In this document: positions 34,702-44,958 of the stretch, in pieces
How the letters are laid out: each line of letters opens with the position of its first letter
Numbering within the stretch: the stretch's first letter is position 1
Assembly (NCBI GenBank): GCA_963822095.1
Contig: CAWGGS010000066.1
Coordinates: forward strand, 51,797 to 115,796
Reading direction: 5' to 3'
DNA: 64,000 nucleotides
Source: CAWGGS01 sp963822095
GTDB taxonomy: Bacteria > Desulfobacterota > Desulfobulbia > Desulfobulbales > Desulfocapsaceae
Made by a program: the position numbers and the translations under genes
The notes under the pieces: generated by a model
Database searches by the model: none
Told to the model about the DNA's origin: nothing
The model's input: the letters and a program-made list of their open reading frames with translations, nothing else

Positions 34702-37251
34702 TCACATCATATTTTCCGGATCCACATCCACCACTATTCGGGTCTGCCCCGTCGTCAATTGTTTGGTCTTATTCATTACGCTTTTGCACAGCATGTGCAG
34801 ATCGCTGATGTTTCGTCCTTTCATAAGAAGCTGCCAACGAAAGAGATCACACAGTCTGTCTAAAGGGGCCGGAGCCGGACCTAAAATTTCAGGAGAGTTC
34901 GGTTCGTTATGATTACCATTGGCAGGCAAAGTGCCTAACATCTCCCGACAACAGGTTGCCAGATTGTTAGCCGTTCCTCTCACGTCAGATTCGTCAGGGC
35001 CCTGAATATGGAAGGCAATCAATCGAACGTAGGGAGGGAAAAGAGGCATCCTTCTTATTTGTATTTCATGTCTGTAAAAATCTTCATAACGATGATCTCT
35101 GGATAAAACGATGGAATAATGATCAGGCTGCATTGTCTGGATAATCACCTTGCCCGGGGTTTCGCCTCTTCCAGCTCTCCCGGTTACCTGAGAGATAAGC
35201 TGGAAGGTCCTTTCGGCTGCTCTGAAATCAGGCATATTCAAGCCCCCGTCTGCCCAGACTGCACCGACCAGTGTGACATGCGGGAAGTGATGCCCTTTGG
35301 CAATCATCTGTGTACCGATCAGGATGTCTATTTCTCTCCTATACATGTTTCTTAGAATTTGAAGAAACTTCTTTCTGTCTGCTGCCGTATCTGAATCTAA
35401 TCGAGCAATCCTGGCCGACGGTAAAAGGGCGTGGACCTCTTCTTCTATTCTTTCCGTACCAAAACCCAAAGGAACAAGAGCATCTGAAAAACACGAAGAG
35501 CAAACCACCTTGTGACTCAGGTTATACCCGCAGTAATGACATACAAGACGTTGCCTATTCTTATGATAGACAAGGGAAACATGACAATGACGACATTCAA
35601 CCGGAGCACCACAATCCCGACAAAGAACGGTTGAGGAAAAACCTCGCCTGTTCATCAAAAGAAGACTCTGTTCTTTTCGGTCAAGGGTCTCTTGTAAAGC
35701 TTGCTTCAATTGTTGGCTAAATACACCATTTCGAACTCCTGAAGCCTTTTTCTTTCGCAAATCCAGTATGGTTACTTTCGGCAGACTACGACCTCCTACC
35801 CGTTCCGGCATCCTCAACAACGTATATTTTCCCTTTATCGCATGATAATAGCTGGTAATAGAAGGAGTTGCCGATCCAAGGAGTGCAACGGCCTTATGAT
35901 TGCGCGCCCTCAATATCGCAAGATCACGGGCTTGATACCTAAAGGAATCATCCTGTTTGTATCCGGCATCGTGCTCTTCATCAACAACGATCAGTCCTAT
36001 ATTCTTCAGGGGTGCAAAGACAGCAGATCGTGCTCCTATCACAATCTTCGCCCGGCCGGAGGCAGCGAGAGACCACTGATCGTACCTTTCCCCTTTCGAC
36101 AAACCCGAATGTAAAATCACAACCAGATCGCTAAACCGTGAGATAAAATGCGACTCCAGCTGGGATGCCAAAGCAATTTCTGGAACCAGGACAAGAACAT
36201 CTCTCCCGCTGTTTAGTGTCTTCTCCGCTGCCCTAAGATAAACCTCTGTTTTTCCGGAACCCGTAACACCATGCAATAAAAAGGCATGGAAAACATTTTC
36301 CCCCAGAGTCGACTCGATTTTCTCCAAAACTTCTTTCTGCTCAGGAGTTAAATGTTTAGGAGAGGAGGAATAGGCGAACTGATCGCCAAAAGGATCTCTA
36401 TATACCCTCTTTATCTCTCGTTGCAGCAACCCTTTCTCCAAGAGTCCCTGGATAACAGCTGATGCTCCAGGATAAAATTTTCTTAGCTCTTTTTGCGGCA
36501 CAAGACTGTTTTTTGAACTATTGGCCAGTACTGCTAAAGAGTAGAGAGTTTTTGCTTCTGCATACCGTATTCCTGTGGCTTGTTTCTTTTCAAACTCCTG
36601 CTGAAAAGAAGCCAAAGAAGATTCGTCTCTATCAGAAAAATCATGTCCAATTTCAACACCGGGAGCCAGACTGTAACAGACCTCTTCCTTTTCTTTAACG
36701 CTGGAAGCCTGCAATTGTTCCAGGACCTGAACAAAGTCGTTCTTCAGGAATTGTGTTATAATCTTTTTCTGTGCTGGGTCCCGTGATATTTTTTTGTAGG
36801 CGGAGACTGAAAGCTCCTCTTTTTTCAATAAGTCTTCAAACCATTTTGGAGGGTTGGATTCATAGGGCCATTTGCTTAATTTTTCGCGGCCGAGATCGGT
36901 TAGTTGAAGCTTTTTGACACTGCCGGATACCAAACCCGCCGGCAGTGCGGTTTTGATGACCTCTCCGATAGGATAATGATAATAGTCAGCAATCCAGCGA
37001 AAGAATTCTACTTCCTTGTCCCAGAAGAGAGGTTGTCTATCGAGAACCTCCAGGACAGGTTTTAGGGTATAGCCAACATCTTCGTTAGGCAATCGGCTCA
37101 GGACATAGCCGGTAATCCGTCGTTTACCCAAAGGTACAAGTACCCTTCTGCCGACGAGGTCCAAAACGTCGGTAGAGTGTTCCTCCGGAGTATAGAGATA
37201 GGTTAGTGTCTGCCTCAGTGGTGCAGCAACAGCTACCTCAATTCGAATCAT
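34702..37251 (-). CDS. priA: Primosomal helicase PriA
   Basis: Restarts stalled replication forks. The 849-residue protein is longer than the usual ~730. It has the N-terminal 3'-DNA-binding domain (1-110), a lengthened winged-helix region (about 115-310), a DEAD-like helicase with GVTGSGKTEVYLRA, VVDEEHDAGYKQ and GSATPS, the two-zinc insertion with CRDCGAP, CRHCHV, CHYCGY and CSSCFS, and the C-terminal helicase half with GTQMIAKGHHFP and QVTGRAGRG. It overlaps galU by 4 bases and is presumably cotranscribed with it. Confidence 0.96.
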   Translation of the reverse strand: MIRIEVAVAAPLRQTLTYLYTPEEHSTDVLDLVGRRVLVPLGKRRITGYVLSRLPNEDVGYTLKPVLEVLDRQPLFWDKEVEFFRWIADYYHYPIGEVIKTALPAGLVSGSVKKLQLTDLGREKLSKWPYESNPPKWFEDLLKKEELSVSAYKKISRDPAQKKIITQFLKNDFVQVLEQLQASSVKEKEEVCYSLAPGVEIGHDFSDRDESSLASFQQEFEKKQATGIRYAEAKTLYSLAVLANSSKNSLVPQKELRKFYPGASAVIQGLLEKGLLQREIKRVYRDPFGDQFAYSSSPKHLTPEQKEVLEKIESTLGENVFHAFLLHGVTGSGKTEVYLRAAEKTLNSGRDVLVLVPEIALASQLESHFISRFSDLVVILHSGLSKGERYDQWSLAASGRAKIVIGARSAVFAPLKNIGLIVVDEEHDAGYKQDDSFRYQARDLAILRARNHKAVALLGSATPSITSYYHAIKGKYTLLRMPERVGGRSLPKVTILDLRKKKASGVRNGVFSQQLKQALQETLDRKEQSLLLMNRRGFSSTVLCRDCGAPVECRHCHVSLVYHKNRQRLVCHYCGYNLSHKVVCSSCFSDALVPLGFGTERIEEEVHALLPSARIARLDSDTAADRKKFLQILRNMYRREIDILIGTQMIAKGHHFPHVTLVGAVWADGGLNMPDFRAAERTFQLISQVTGRAGRGETPGKVIIQTMQPDHYSIVLSRDHRYEDFYRHEIQIRRMPLFPPYVRLIAFHIQGPDESDVRGTANNLATCCREMLGTLPANGNHNEPNSPEILGPAPAPLDRLCDLFRWQLLMKGRNISDLHMLCKSVMNKTKQLTTGQTRIVVDVDPENMM

Positions 37252-38120
37252 AGACCCTGAACGGTCTCCTTCAGGTATTCCAGAAAATCTTTTCCGAGTT
37301 CTGTGTGACGAAGACCATAGGCGACATTTGCCTTCAGATACCCTAGTTTATCTCCTGCATCATAACGAATTCCTTCGAATTCATAGGCATACATTGACCT
37401 TTTTTTTGTCAGGGCAAGCAAGGCATCGGTGAGCTGTATCTCACCGCCATGCCCAGGGGTGGTCTTGCTCAATAATTCAAATATTTCTGGCATTAAAATA
37501 TATCGTCCAATAATTGCCATATCCGAATCCGTCGTTCCCGGAGCCGGTTTTTCAACCATTCGGGTTACCCGAATGGTCCGAGTACGGCCATTTTCTTCAC
37601 CCTCGACTATGCCGTACTGGTGAGTCTGATCCTGAGGAACTCGTTGAACCGCGATTATTGATTCCCCGACATCATTAAAAAGATCAAGCATCTGCCTGGC
37701 ACAAGGTGTTTTGCTAAGGACCAAATCATCCCCCAGGAGTACCATAAACGGCTCGTTACCGATTACATGACGGGCCGTCCAGATCGCGTGCCCAAGTCCC
37801 AGAGGTTTTTTCTGTCGTACCGATACAATATCAATCAAATTAGAAATCATATTCAATTCTTCGCCGAGAACAACCTTTTTCTTCTCGCGTAGAACAGCAT
37901 CCAAGTGAAAATTATAATCAAAATGGTTCTCGATTGCAGATTTCCCTTCACTGGTCACAAATATTATCTGGTCGATGCCCGAGGCAACAACCTCTTCTAC
38001 GATATATTGAATTGTCGGTCTGTCGACAATGGTCAGCATTTCTTTTGGAATCGACTTCGTAGCCGGTAAAAATCGCGTTCCAAGACCGGCAACGGGAATG
38101 ACAGCCTTTCTTATATTCAT
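37248..38120 (-). CDS. galU: UTP-glucose-1-phosphate uridylyltransferase
   Basis: Makes UDP-glucose for LPS, capsule or trehalose synthesis. The 290-residue protein has the nucleotidyltransferase start VIPVAGLGTRFLPATKSIPK (segment), DRPTIQYIVEE, LGDDLVL, and the C-terminal RYDAGDKLGYLKA motif. The start at 38120 has GGAG upstream. Its stop overlaps the start of priA, an unusual partner, so the two are coupled. It is divergent from hrpA. Confidence 0.96.
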   Translation of the reverse strand: MNIRKAVIPVAGLGTRFLPATKSIPKEMLTIVDRPTIQYIVEEVVASGIDQIIFVTSEGKSAIENHFDYNFHLDAVLREKKKVVLGEELNMISNLIDIVSVRQKKPLGLGHAIWTARHVIGNEPFMVLLGDDLVLSKTPCARQMLDLFNDVGESIIAVQRVPQDQTHQYGIVEGEENGRTRTIRVTRMVEKPAPGTTDSDMAIIGRYILMPEIFELLSKTTPGHGGEIQLTDALLALTKKRSMYAYEFEGIRYDAGDKLGYLKANVAYGLRHTELGKDFLEYLKETVQGL

Positions 38121-38228
38121 AGGTGGCTCCTCTTTTTCAATGACAGAAAAAGTTTTAGTGTGTAAAGATTAGAGAGTTATAGATTCATAAATTATACCAT
38201 ACACTACTGCTTACTTCACTCCTTTTCC

Positions 38229-41200
38229 ATGTTTATCTCTTATCCGGAGACTCTCCCGGTACTCTCCTATCGAGAAGATATCCTTCGTCTTTTAAAAACC
38301 GAGCAGGTTATTATCGTGGCCGGCGACACCGGTTCCGGCAAAACCACCCAGCTCCCGAAATTTTGTCTCGAGGCATTCCCCAAGGACACACCCATCATCG
38401 GGTGCACGCAACCACGTCGGGTAGCTGCCGTCTCAGTATCCGGAAGAGTGGCGGATGAACTAGGCCTGCTGGGTGCCATCGTTGGATATAAAATCCGTTT
38501 TCATGATCATACATCGCCAGACACCAAAATAAAATTCATGACCGATGGTGTCCTACTCATGGAGACTTTGAACGATCCTCTGCTAAAACGATATGGGGTA
38601 ATTATCCTTGACGAAGCCCATGAGCGTAGTCTAAACATCGATTTTCTACTGGGACTCTTAAAGAATATTCTTCCTAAAAGGCCTGATCTAAAACTGATCA
38701 TCACTTCGGCAACCATTGACACATCTGCTTTTGCAGCCCATTTCTCCAATGCCCCGGTCGTCAATATCCAAGGCCGCTCCCATCCGGTGGAGGTTCGCTA
38801 CAAATCGTTTCAAGACGATCAATTCAATGAAAAAGGCGGGTACGTCGAACAGTGTGCCCAGGAAATTATTTCCTTGTTTCTGACCGAACCTCCGGGTGAT
38901 ATCCTCGCTTTTCTCCCGACCGAAAAGGATGTTCGAACATGCTGTGAACTTCTTGATGGCAGTATTGAACATGTCGTAATCCTGCCGATGTTTGGAAGAC
39001 TCCAGGCTGCAGATCAACGGCGTATCTTCAACACCTTCAAACAGACCAAAATTGTGGTGGCGACCAATGTGGCCGAAACCTCCATTACCGTACCGGGTAT
39101 ACACTACGTCGTTGACTCGGGATTGGCAAGAATTTCTACCTACAATGTTCGTTCAAGGACCACCAGCCTGCCGATTACCAGAGTGTCTCAGGCAAGTTGC
39201 GAACAGAGAAAAGGCCGTTGCGGGCGTATTGCTCCCGGGGTATGTATCAGGATGTACTCCGAGGAAGATTTTCTAAGCCGGGAGGAATATACTCTGCCGG
39301 AGATACAACGATCAAACCTTGCAGCTGTTATCCTGCAGATGATCTATCTCAAACTGGGTGATCCTCTGGCATTTCCTTTTATCGACAAACCTCAGAAGAA
39401 TGCCGTTCGAGACGGATTCAAACTCCTTACGGAACTGGGCGCACTTGATGAGCAGAGAAAGTTGACTCGATATGGAAAAATTATGGCAACTATGCCCATA
39501 GATCCCTGTATCGCCAGGATAATCCTTGAAGCCGGCAATAACGGTAGCCTACAAGAGATCAGAGTCATCGCCTCAGCCCTCGCCATACAGGACCCACGGA
39601 TCAGACCCGCTGAGTTGGAAAAACAGGCCGACGAGGCCCATAAAAATTTTGCTCACCAGAAATCCGATTTTCTCTGTCTTTTAAATATCTGGAACCTGTT
39701 TCATGAGGTCCAGGGAAAGGTTCGGTCCTGGTCCCGATTACGGAAATTTTGCAAGGCACATTTCCTCTCCTTCCAGCGTATGAGAGAATGGCTGGATCTC
39801 CATGAACAAATGGGAAGAATTCTAGAGCGTTATCCTGAGTTTCAGGAAAACTCCACAAAAAGCTCTTATCAAACGATCCACCTCTCACTAGCTGCCGGTT
39901 TTTTACGTAACATTGCCGTTAAAAAGAAAAACGAAATCTATCAAGGAGTCGCAGGTCGCGAGCTCATGATCTTCCCTGGTTCCCATCAGTTTCTCAAAGG
40001 AGGTCAATGGATTGTTGCTGCCTCCTTTCTTGAGACATCAAGACTCTATGCTCTAACCGTTGCTACCATTGAACCCGAATGGCTAGAAGATGTTGGAAAA
40101 CATCTCTGCAAATATTCCTGGTCACATCCGCGTTGGGAAAAAAAATCCGGACAGGTGATTGCCGATGAGAAAGTCACCCTATTCGGTTTACCGATCCTTG
40201 CCTCCAGAAGAGTCAATTACGGCAGGCGACATCCGGCAAACAAGTCCGAGGCACGAAAGATCTTTATAGAACGTGCATTAATACCGGGTGAATTACGAGG
40301 TAATTATCCTTTTTTACAACATAATATCAATTTGATTTCCAACTGGCAGGATACAGAAAGCAGGCTGAGAAAGCGCGATATTCTCGTGGAGGACATTAAG
40401 TTATTTTGCTTTTACGACTCGCGGTTGAATGAATCCGTATACGATCGTTTTACCCTTAACCGATATTTAAAAAAGCACGACCAGAAGGCATTGATGATGA
40501 CAGACATGGATATCATCATGCGAAAACCCCTCGCACATGAACTTGCCAATTTTCCCCCCATTTTGAACATCGGCTCATTTGAATTAAAAATGAAATATCA
40601 TTTCGAGCCGGGTGCTGAACACGATGGTGTCACCGTAAGGATACCATCTTCCATTGCTCCAGTATTAAACCCGGAAATATTTGAATGGCTGGTTCCAGGT
40701 TTGTTACAGGAAAAAACGACATTCCTACTCAAAGGACTTCCCAAGAGTATCCGCAAACAGTTCATTCCGTTAAGCAATACGGTCGATATTATCCTCGACT
40801 CATTAACGATGTACCAGGGGTCCTATTATCAGGAATTAGAGCGTGCTCTTTTTAAATTATTTAAGAAATCTGTCCGCCGAACCGACTGGCCGCAAAACCT
40901 TCCCGAGCATCTCCTCACAAGGTTTGAACTTTTTGACCATCGCGGAGAGACTATCGCGACAGGACGCGACCTTGCAGTGCTTGTCGGGAAAACCGAAAAG
41001 AAAAGCAATACAGATCAGCTCATCGTCAAAGACGAGGCTCTCATTGCCAGCTGGAAAAATCGAATCTTCCGTCAATGGGATTTTTCAGACCTCCCTGCTG
41101 AAATTCCGCTTCACACATCCCATCATAAAGAAATTTCCGGCTATCTATACCCTGCCCTTCAATCATCGCCGGAAAAAGGTGGGGTCACCATTCGTTTTGT

Positions 41201-41975
41201 ATCCACACACCGTACGGCACAACAACTAACAGTTGCCGGTTTGACCTATCTTTATCGTCTCCAGTTTACTGATCAATTCAAGGCGTTGAAACGCTACTGT
41301 ACCACACGTATGTCAGGACCGTCTTCTGTGTGGTTGATCGAAGGCCTTGGTACTGCCAAACAGACAATAGATCATCTCCTGGAATTCATTCTTCGTGAAC
41401 TTTTCCAAACCGTCTCAGGAACGATCCCCAATAAGGATCAATTTACAACAACCGTCCAGACCATTAAAACAAGAGGTCTCTATCAATCTGGAATGGAGAT
41501 ATTCGAGACAGTCATGTCCCTTCTTAGAAAACGCAGAGAGGCAAAAGACCAGATTGTTCGTTACAGCGAGCTTGCCCAAAAAACCCGGTCGTTTTCCCAT
41601 GATAGGCATCAGGAATACCTCCAGCTCCTTAAAGAGATTCTACCGGCCGATTTTCTGCAGTCCTTTACCCTTGAGCGCCTCTCTGACTGTGACCGTTATC
41701 TCGCTAGCCTCATCATACGTGTTGAGCGGGCATATGCGGATTACACCAAGGAAGATGAAAAAAAGAAACATCTTCATCCCCATTTGATCAACTATACCCT
41801 CTTGAAGGAAAAAGAGCAGAAGATGTCGGACGAATGCTTGAAACTGATGAGAGAGTACGAGGTTTATATTAACGAGTATCGAGTTTCACTCTTTTCTCCG
41901 GAAATAGGCACCAAAATACCGGTTTCGAACAAAAAATTAGCAAAACATTGGCAGAAAATCACTGAGATGTGTTGA
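38229..41975 (+). CDS. hrpA: ATP-dependent RNA helicase HrpA
   Basis: DEAH-box RNA helicase acting on mRNA and stalled ribosomes. The 1248-residue protein has a P-loop GDTGSGKTTQ near residue 33, QPRRVAAVSV, DEAHERSLN, ITSATIDT, and motif VI QRKGRCGRIAPG. Helicase-associated HA2 and OB domains follow, then the long C-terminal DUF3418 region (about 620-1240) that defines the HrpA class. Length is close to E. coli HrpA (~1300). Translation begins close after a short AT-rich leader shared with galU. It ends two bases from the minus-strand half-receiver gene. Confidence 0.96.
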   Translation: MFISYPETLPVLSYREDILRLLKTEQVIIVAGDTGSGKTTQLPKFCLEAFPKDTPIIGCTQPRRVAAVSVSGRVADELGLLGAIVGYKIRFHDHTSPDTKIKFMTDGVLLMETLNDPLLKRYGVIILDEAHERSLNIDFLLGLLKNILPKRPDLKLIITSATIDTSAFAAHFSNAPVVNIQGRSHPVEVRYKSFQDDQFNEKGGYVEQCAQEIISLFLTEPPGDILAFLPTEKDVRTCCELLDGSIEHVVILPMFGRLQAADQRRIFNTFKQTKIVVATNVAETSITVPGIHYVVDSGLARISTYNVRSRTTSLPITRVSQASCEQRKGRCGRIAPGVCIRMYSEEDFLSREEYTLPEIQRSNLAAVILQMIYLKLGDPLAFPFIDKPQKNAVRDGFKLLTELGALDEQRKLTRYGKIMATMPIDPCIARIILEAGNNGSLQEIRVIASALAIQDPRIRPAELEKQADEAHKNFAHQKSDFLCLLNIWNLFHEVQGKVRSWSRLRKFCKAHFLSFQRMREWLDLHEQMGRILERYPEFQENSTKSSYQTIHLSLAAGFLRNIAVKKKNEIYQGVAGRELMIFPGSHQFLKGGQWIVAASFLETSRLYALTVATIEPEWLEDVGKHLCKYSWSHPRWEKKSGQVIADEKVTLFGLPILASRRVNYGRRHPANKSEARKIFIERALIPGELRGNYPFLQHNINLISNWQDTESRLRKRDILVEDIKLFCFYDSRLNESVYDRFTLNRYLKKHDQKALMMTDMDIIMRKPLAHELANFPPILNIGSFELKMKYHFEPGAEHDGVTVRIPSSIAPVLNPEIFEWLVPGLLQEKTTFLLKGLPKSIRKQFIPLSNTVDIILDSLTMYQGSYYQELERALFKLFKKSVRRTDWPQNLPEHLLTRFELFDHRGETIATGRDLAVLVGKTEKKSNTDQLIVKDEALIASWKNRIFRQWDFSDLPAEIPLHTSHHKEISGYLYPALQSSPEKGGVTIRFVSTHRTAQQLTVAGLTYLYRLQFTDQFKALKRYCTTRMSGPSSVWLIEGLGTAKQTIDHLLEFILRELFQTVSGTIPNKDQFTTTVQTIKTRGLYQSGMEIFETVMSLLRKRREAKDQIVRYSELAQKTRSFSHDRHQEYLQLLKEILPADFLQSFTLERLSDCDRYLASLIIRVERAYADYTKEDEKKKHLHPHLINYTLLKEKEQKMSDECLKLMREYEVYINEYRVSLFSPEIGTKIPVSNKKLAKHWQKITEMC

Positions 41976-41977
41976 CG

Positions 41978-42217
41978 CTACCAAAGTATTGATGTGACTC
42001 TTTTCAAATCGTCCAAGGTATAAGGCTTTGGGAGATAGTTGACAAATCCGTGTTCTTTAAATTTTTCCATTTCAGGTTCCGCCAAACCCCCATTCGAGAT
42101 GACTACCTTTAGCCCTGGATCAATGTCATGAAGGGCTTGGCATGCGTCAACTTTGTCGAGAGCATCAGATCCGTTTAGGTTCAGAATGGCCATATTCAAC
42201 GATTTTTCTTTTGCCAT
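41978..42217 (-). pseudogene. Half receiver domain (remnant or mini-receiver)
   Basis: 79 residues that match only the second half of a receiver domain: beta-3 (NMAILNLNGSD, with Asn where the phospho-acceptor Asp should be), the DIDPGLKVVISNGG strand/loop and YLPKPYTLDDL with the conserved Lys-Pro. The pattern is that of receivers at the end of hybrid kinases. The first ~50 residues, including the acidic pair, are missing, and the upstream DNA encodes the next gene in another frame, so this is not a simple sequencing frameshift. It overlaps that gene by 22 bases. It cannot be phosphorylated in the normal way. Either decay product or a small binding protein. Confidence 0.55.
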
Positions 42218-42567
42218 GCCTCGATATCCTTTATCATCTCTGTCATACTTAAGGGTTTTTTATATACTTTCCAAGCTCCTAAAGATTGAGCCATGGGAAG
42301 ATATGAATCCGCATCTATTCGTCCACCGCCGGAAATCGCCATTATGCCAACTTCCGGAAAGTAATTTTTGAATTGAGTTATTGTTTCAAACCCTTCTTGT
42401 CCCGGCATGATCAGATCACAAATCAGGATATCTGCCGGGTCCTTTTTTTGTATTTCCACTCCTTTTTTTCCGTCTGACGCCTCCAGCACCTCAAAACCTG
42501 ATTTTTCTAACCACATCCGTATTATTTCTCTTATCTGTTCATCGTCATCAACAATCAATATTTTCAT
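42196..42567 (-). CDS. Single-domain response regulator (CheY-like)
   Basis: 123 residues starting MKILIVDDDEQIREI, with AGGAAAA upstream of the ATG at 42567. A start seven codons earlier is rejected because it lacks a ribosome site. It contains only a receiver: acidic pair DDD, phospho-acceptor Asp in ILICDLIMPGQ, the Ser of AISGGG, and KKP. There is no output domain, so it acts by protein contact or as a phosphorelay step. It lies 63 bases after the CofD-like gene and overlaps the half receiver. Confidence 0.9.
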   Translation of the reverse strand: MKILIVDDDEQIREIIRMWLEKSGFEVLEASDGKKGVEIQKKDPADILICDLIMPGQEGFETITQFKNYFPEVGIMAISGGGRIDADSYLPMAQSLGAWKVYKKPLSMTEMIKDIEAWQKKNR

Positions 42568-42630
42568 TCTTATTTTCCTGAAATACAATATACTTGTAAA
42601 ACTCTATCGACACGGTTGCCGAAACTATCT

Positions 42631-44937
42631 CTAAAGGGAAAAAACCACTTCCCTGAAAAAACCGATAGCCTTCTCCCTTCTTTTCAACATTTTCAACTGT
42701 TCAGGGATCAGATCTGTCTGATTTATCTGCATCAGTGACATCTTATATTCAATATGACTCGCCAGACGATTTTCCAGATACCATGCATATACAAGCCCCA
42801 TTAAAAGCCCGGGAGGAGTAAATCCCTCATCACCATTAATCAACCGGGTAAAATGAGATGTACTTCCCGATACAGGTAGCATTCTGGCTAGAATAAGATA
42901 TTCCTGAAGGTCAGAAGCTTTGAGAAAACAATTTCTCCTCCCCTCAGGGTGCAAATGAAGATGATACACCTTTCCCAATTGAATTCCATCAACATCGACC
43001 GGCTTCATCTCCTTCTTGGCAGCATAATTACCAAGAAGAGATTCTCCCAAAGCAATGAGAAAGGCGGGTTCCAGACGCCGGTCATCGGCAATTTGGTCCT
43101 GGCGTATTTTTATTGAACAGTCATCCGGATCAAAAAATGAAAATACATTGTCCCATTTCTGATCTCTCCGCCACCTGCTTTCAGGAACACATTCAATACC
43201 TGTGAAATAATCTAGATGTTTCAAAGGGATATCCTGATGTCTCCATACTATCTCAGAAATCCTCGATCGAATAGCTTCGCAATCCAGCTCCATATCCTGA
43301 TCAGGGGAAAACTCTATGGTCAATGATTCGAATCTTTCCAGAATTTTTTTGTATTTTAATGATGGGATCAATACCATCCTGTTCTTTCTGTTAAGACATT
43401 CCGGGGTCGCGGCATCGCTTTTGGTCTTCACCGGGCTTGCTGTTTCCGGACAGCAGGAGGAACCAACGAAAATTGTCCTTACAACCTGGGCAAGTATCTC
43501 GGGGTCATGCTGGATAACCTCTCTCTCAGCCAATGCAGTTTTGGAATAGATACCACATTCGATTGGAATAAATCCTTGATCACAAACTGCTTTTCTATCG
43601 AGATATATTGGTACTTTCCCTTCAATTTCATACTGTTGTAATATGGAGGCTGGAACATCTTTTAAGGACAGGCACAGCACCTCATTGAAAAGCCCCCGGG
43701 TACCACCAGGAATATTGCGTTGATAAGCCCTAAGCATATCCGAAACATGGAATTTCCGTTCAGGATCTTCAATACTTCTATCTGTCTCTCCTGCCTGAAC
43801 CCAGAGATTGGAGATTAAAAGTTTCAGAGCATGACGATTTTTACGAACCTCCTCAGCAAGTCCCGGGACATGGAATATAGGAATTATGGAACTGTACAGA
43901 CTGCCGGGAGCCATTATCAGAATATCAGCCCTTTTTATTTCTTCTAATATCTCCGGATAGATATGAACTTGTCCCGCGAAATCGACAAATACCTTATCCA
44001 CGGGGAAACCCCGTACTGCCGTACTTGATTTACTTTCACCTGTAATCTGTACACCGTTGGAATAGAGAACGCGTAATTGGGCAGGTGTTGGAGTACAGGG
44101 CAAAACAGCACGTTCGGCAGCCCCAAGAATCCTTGCGAGAAAGCTCAGAGCGACCAAAAGTGCCCGTTCCAAAATCTCGGGTGCGGATTCCAGGTCATCA
44201 ATGGTCAGCGACGGACCTATTTCCTTGAATACAGCGGCAACGATCAAAAGATTTCCCAGGCAATGGGGACGTCGAATAACAGGACAAAGCCTCTTATCTT
44301 GAAAGATATGATCAAGAATGATTTTGATATCCATATGAAGAAGAGGAGGAAGCTTATTGAGATCTACTCCACAGTTCTTCAGCACGCTCTCAGAGCTCTC
44401 TGGAATTTTTTCAAATCGAAAGTTGAAAAGAGCAGCCAGAATTGCCGCAACCTCCGTTGCTTCGATCACAGACAAGCTATAGCGTTTTTGCAGCCTTGCC
44501 AGCTGGATCGAGGAAAGCAGGACATGACGCATATCCCCTATGGCCACAAGCGGAATATCTTTTAATAGCTCTCCCGTGGAACCACCGTCATCTGTTACAC
44601 AAACAATTGATCTGGTCTCTGGAAATATCTCTTTAAGTCCGGAGAAAGGAGTCTGTTGCCACCCCGACCTTCGGCTGTCTCCGCCTATGATATTAGAAAG
44701 CCCTGTCCCACCTCCAAAAACCACAATGCGGATGTCTTCAACTCTCTTTTTTGTAAGCGTCCTGCGCAATTCCTGGAAAAGAGATGCCGTTTCGAGGTCA
44801 ATATTTGCCGGTTCGCCATTTAAAACCAGATCAATGAATTTTTCCCGCAGATCAATATGAGGGAGAAGATCCAACGGCGACATTTTCTTTGCCAGCAATT
44901 GCCGCATTTTCTCTTGTACGTGATCTTCGTTGTGCAT
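42631..44937 (-). CDS. CofD/YvcK-like protein with an extra C-terminal domain
   Basis: 768 residues. Residues ~65-480 match the CofD/YvcK family (2-phospho-lactate transferase fold; YvcK is a UDP-sugar-binding factor for cell-shape and carbon control). The clear motifs are VVFGGGTGLSNI, CVTDDGGSTG, AIGDMRHVLLSS, and ADILIMAPGSLYSSIIPIF. Most YvcK are 320-450 residues. The added ~60-residue N-terminus and ~260-residue C-terminus (about 505-768) match nothing I recognise; the latter has KVYHLHLHPEGRRNC and HFTRLINGDEGFTPPGLLMG. It is 21 bases after kdsB, so a link to envelope sugar metabolism is plausible. Confidence 0.85.
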   Translation of the reverse strand: MHNEDHVQEKMRQLLAKKMSPLDLLPHIDLREKFIDLVLNGEPANIDLETASLFQELRRTLTKKRVEDIRIVVFGGGTGLSNIIGGDSRRSGWQQTPFSGLKEIFPETRSIVCVTDDGGSTGELLKDIPLVAIGDMRHVLLSSIQLARLQKRYSLSVIEATEVAAILAALFNFRFEKIPESSESVLKNCGVDLNKLPPLLHMDIKIILDHIFQDKRLCPVIRRPHCLGNLLIVAAVFKEIGPSLTIDDLESAPEILERALLVALSFLARILGAAERAVLPCTPTPAQLRVLYSNGVQITGESKSSTAVRGFPVDKVFVDFAGQVHIYPEILEEIKRADILIMAPGSLYSSIIPIFHVPGLAEEVRKNRHALKLLISNLWVQAGETDRSIEDPERKFHVSDMLRAYQRNIPGGTRGLFNEVLCLSLKDVPASILQQYEIEGKVPIYLDRKAVCDQGFIPIECGIYSKTALAEREVIQHDPEILAQVVRTIFVGSSCCPETASPVKTKSDAATPECLNRKNRMVLIPSLKYKKILERFESLTIEFSPDQDMELDCEAIRSRISEIVWRHQDIPLKHLDYFTGIECVPESRWRRDQKWDNVFSFFDPDDCSIKIRQDQIADDRRLEPAFLIALGESLLGNYAAKKEMKPVDVDGIQLGKVYHLHLHPEGRRNCFLKASDLQEYLILARMLPVSGSTSHFTRLINGDEGFTPPGLLMGLVYAWYLENRLASHIEYKMSLMQINQTDLIPEQLKMLKRREKAIGFFREVVFSL

Positions 44938-44958
44938 TTTACAGGCTCCGACGACACG

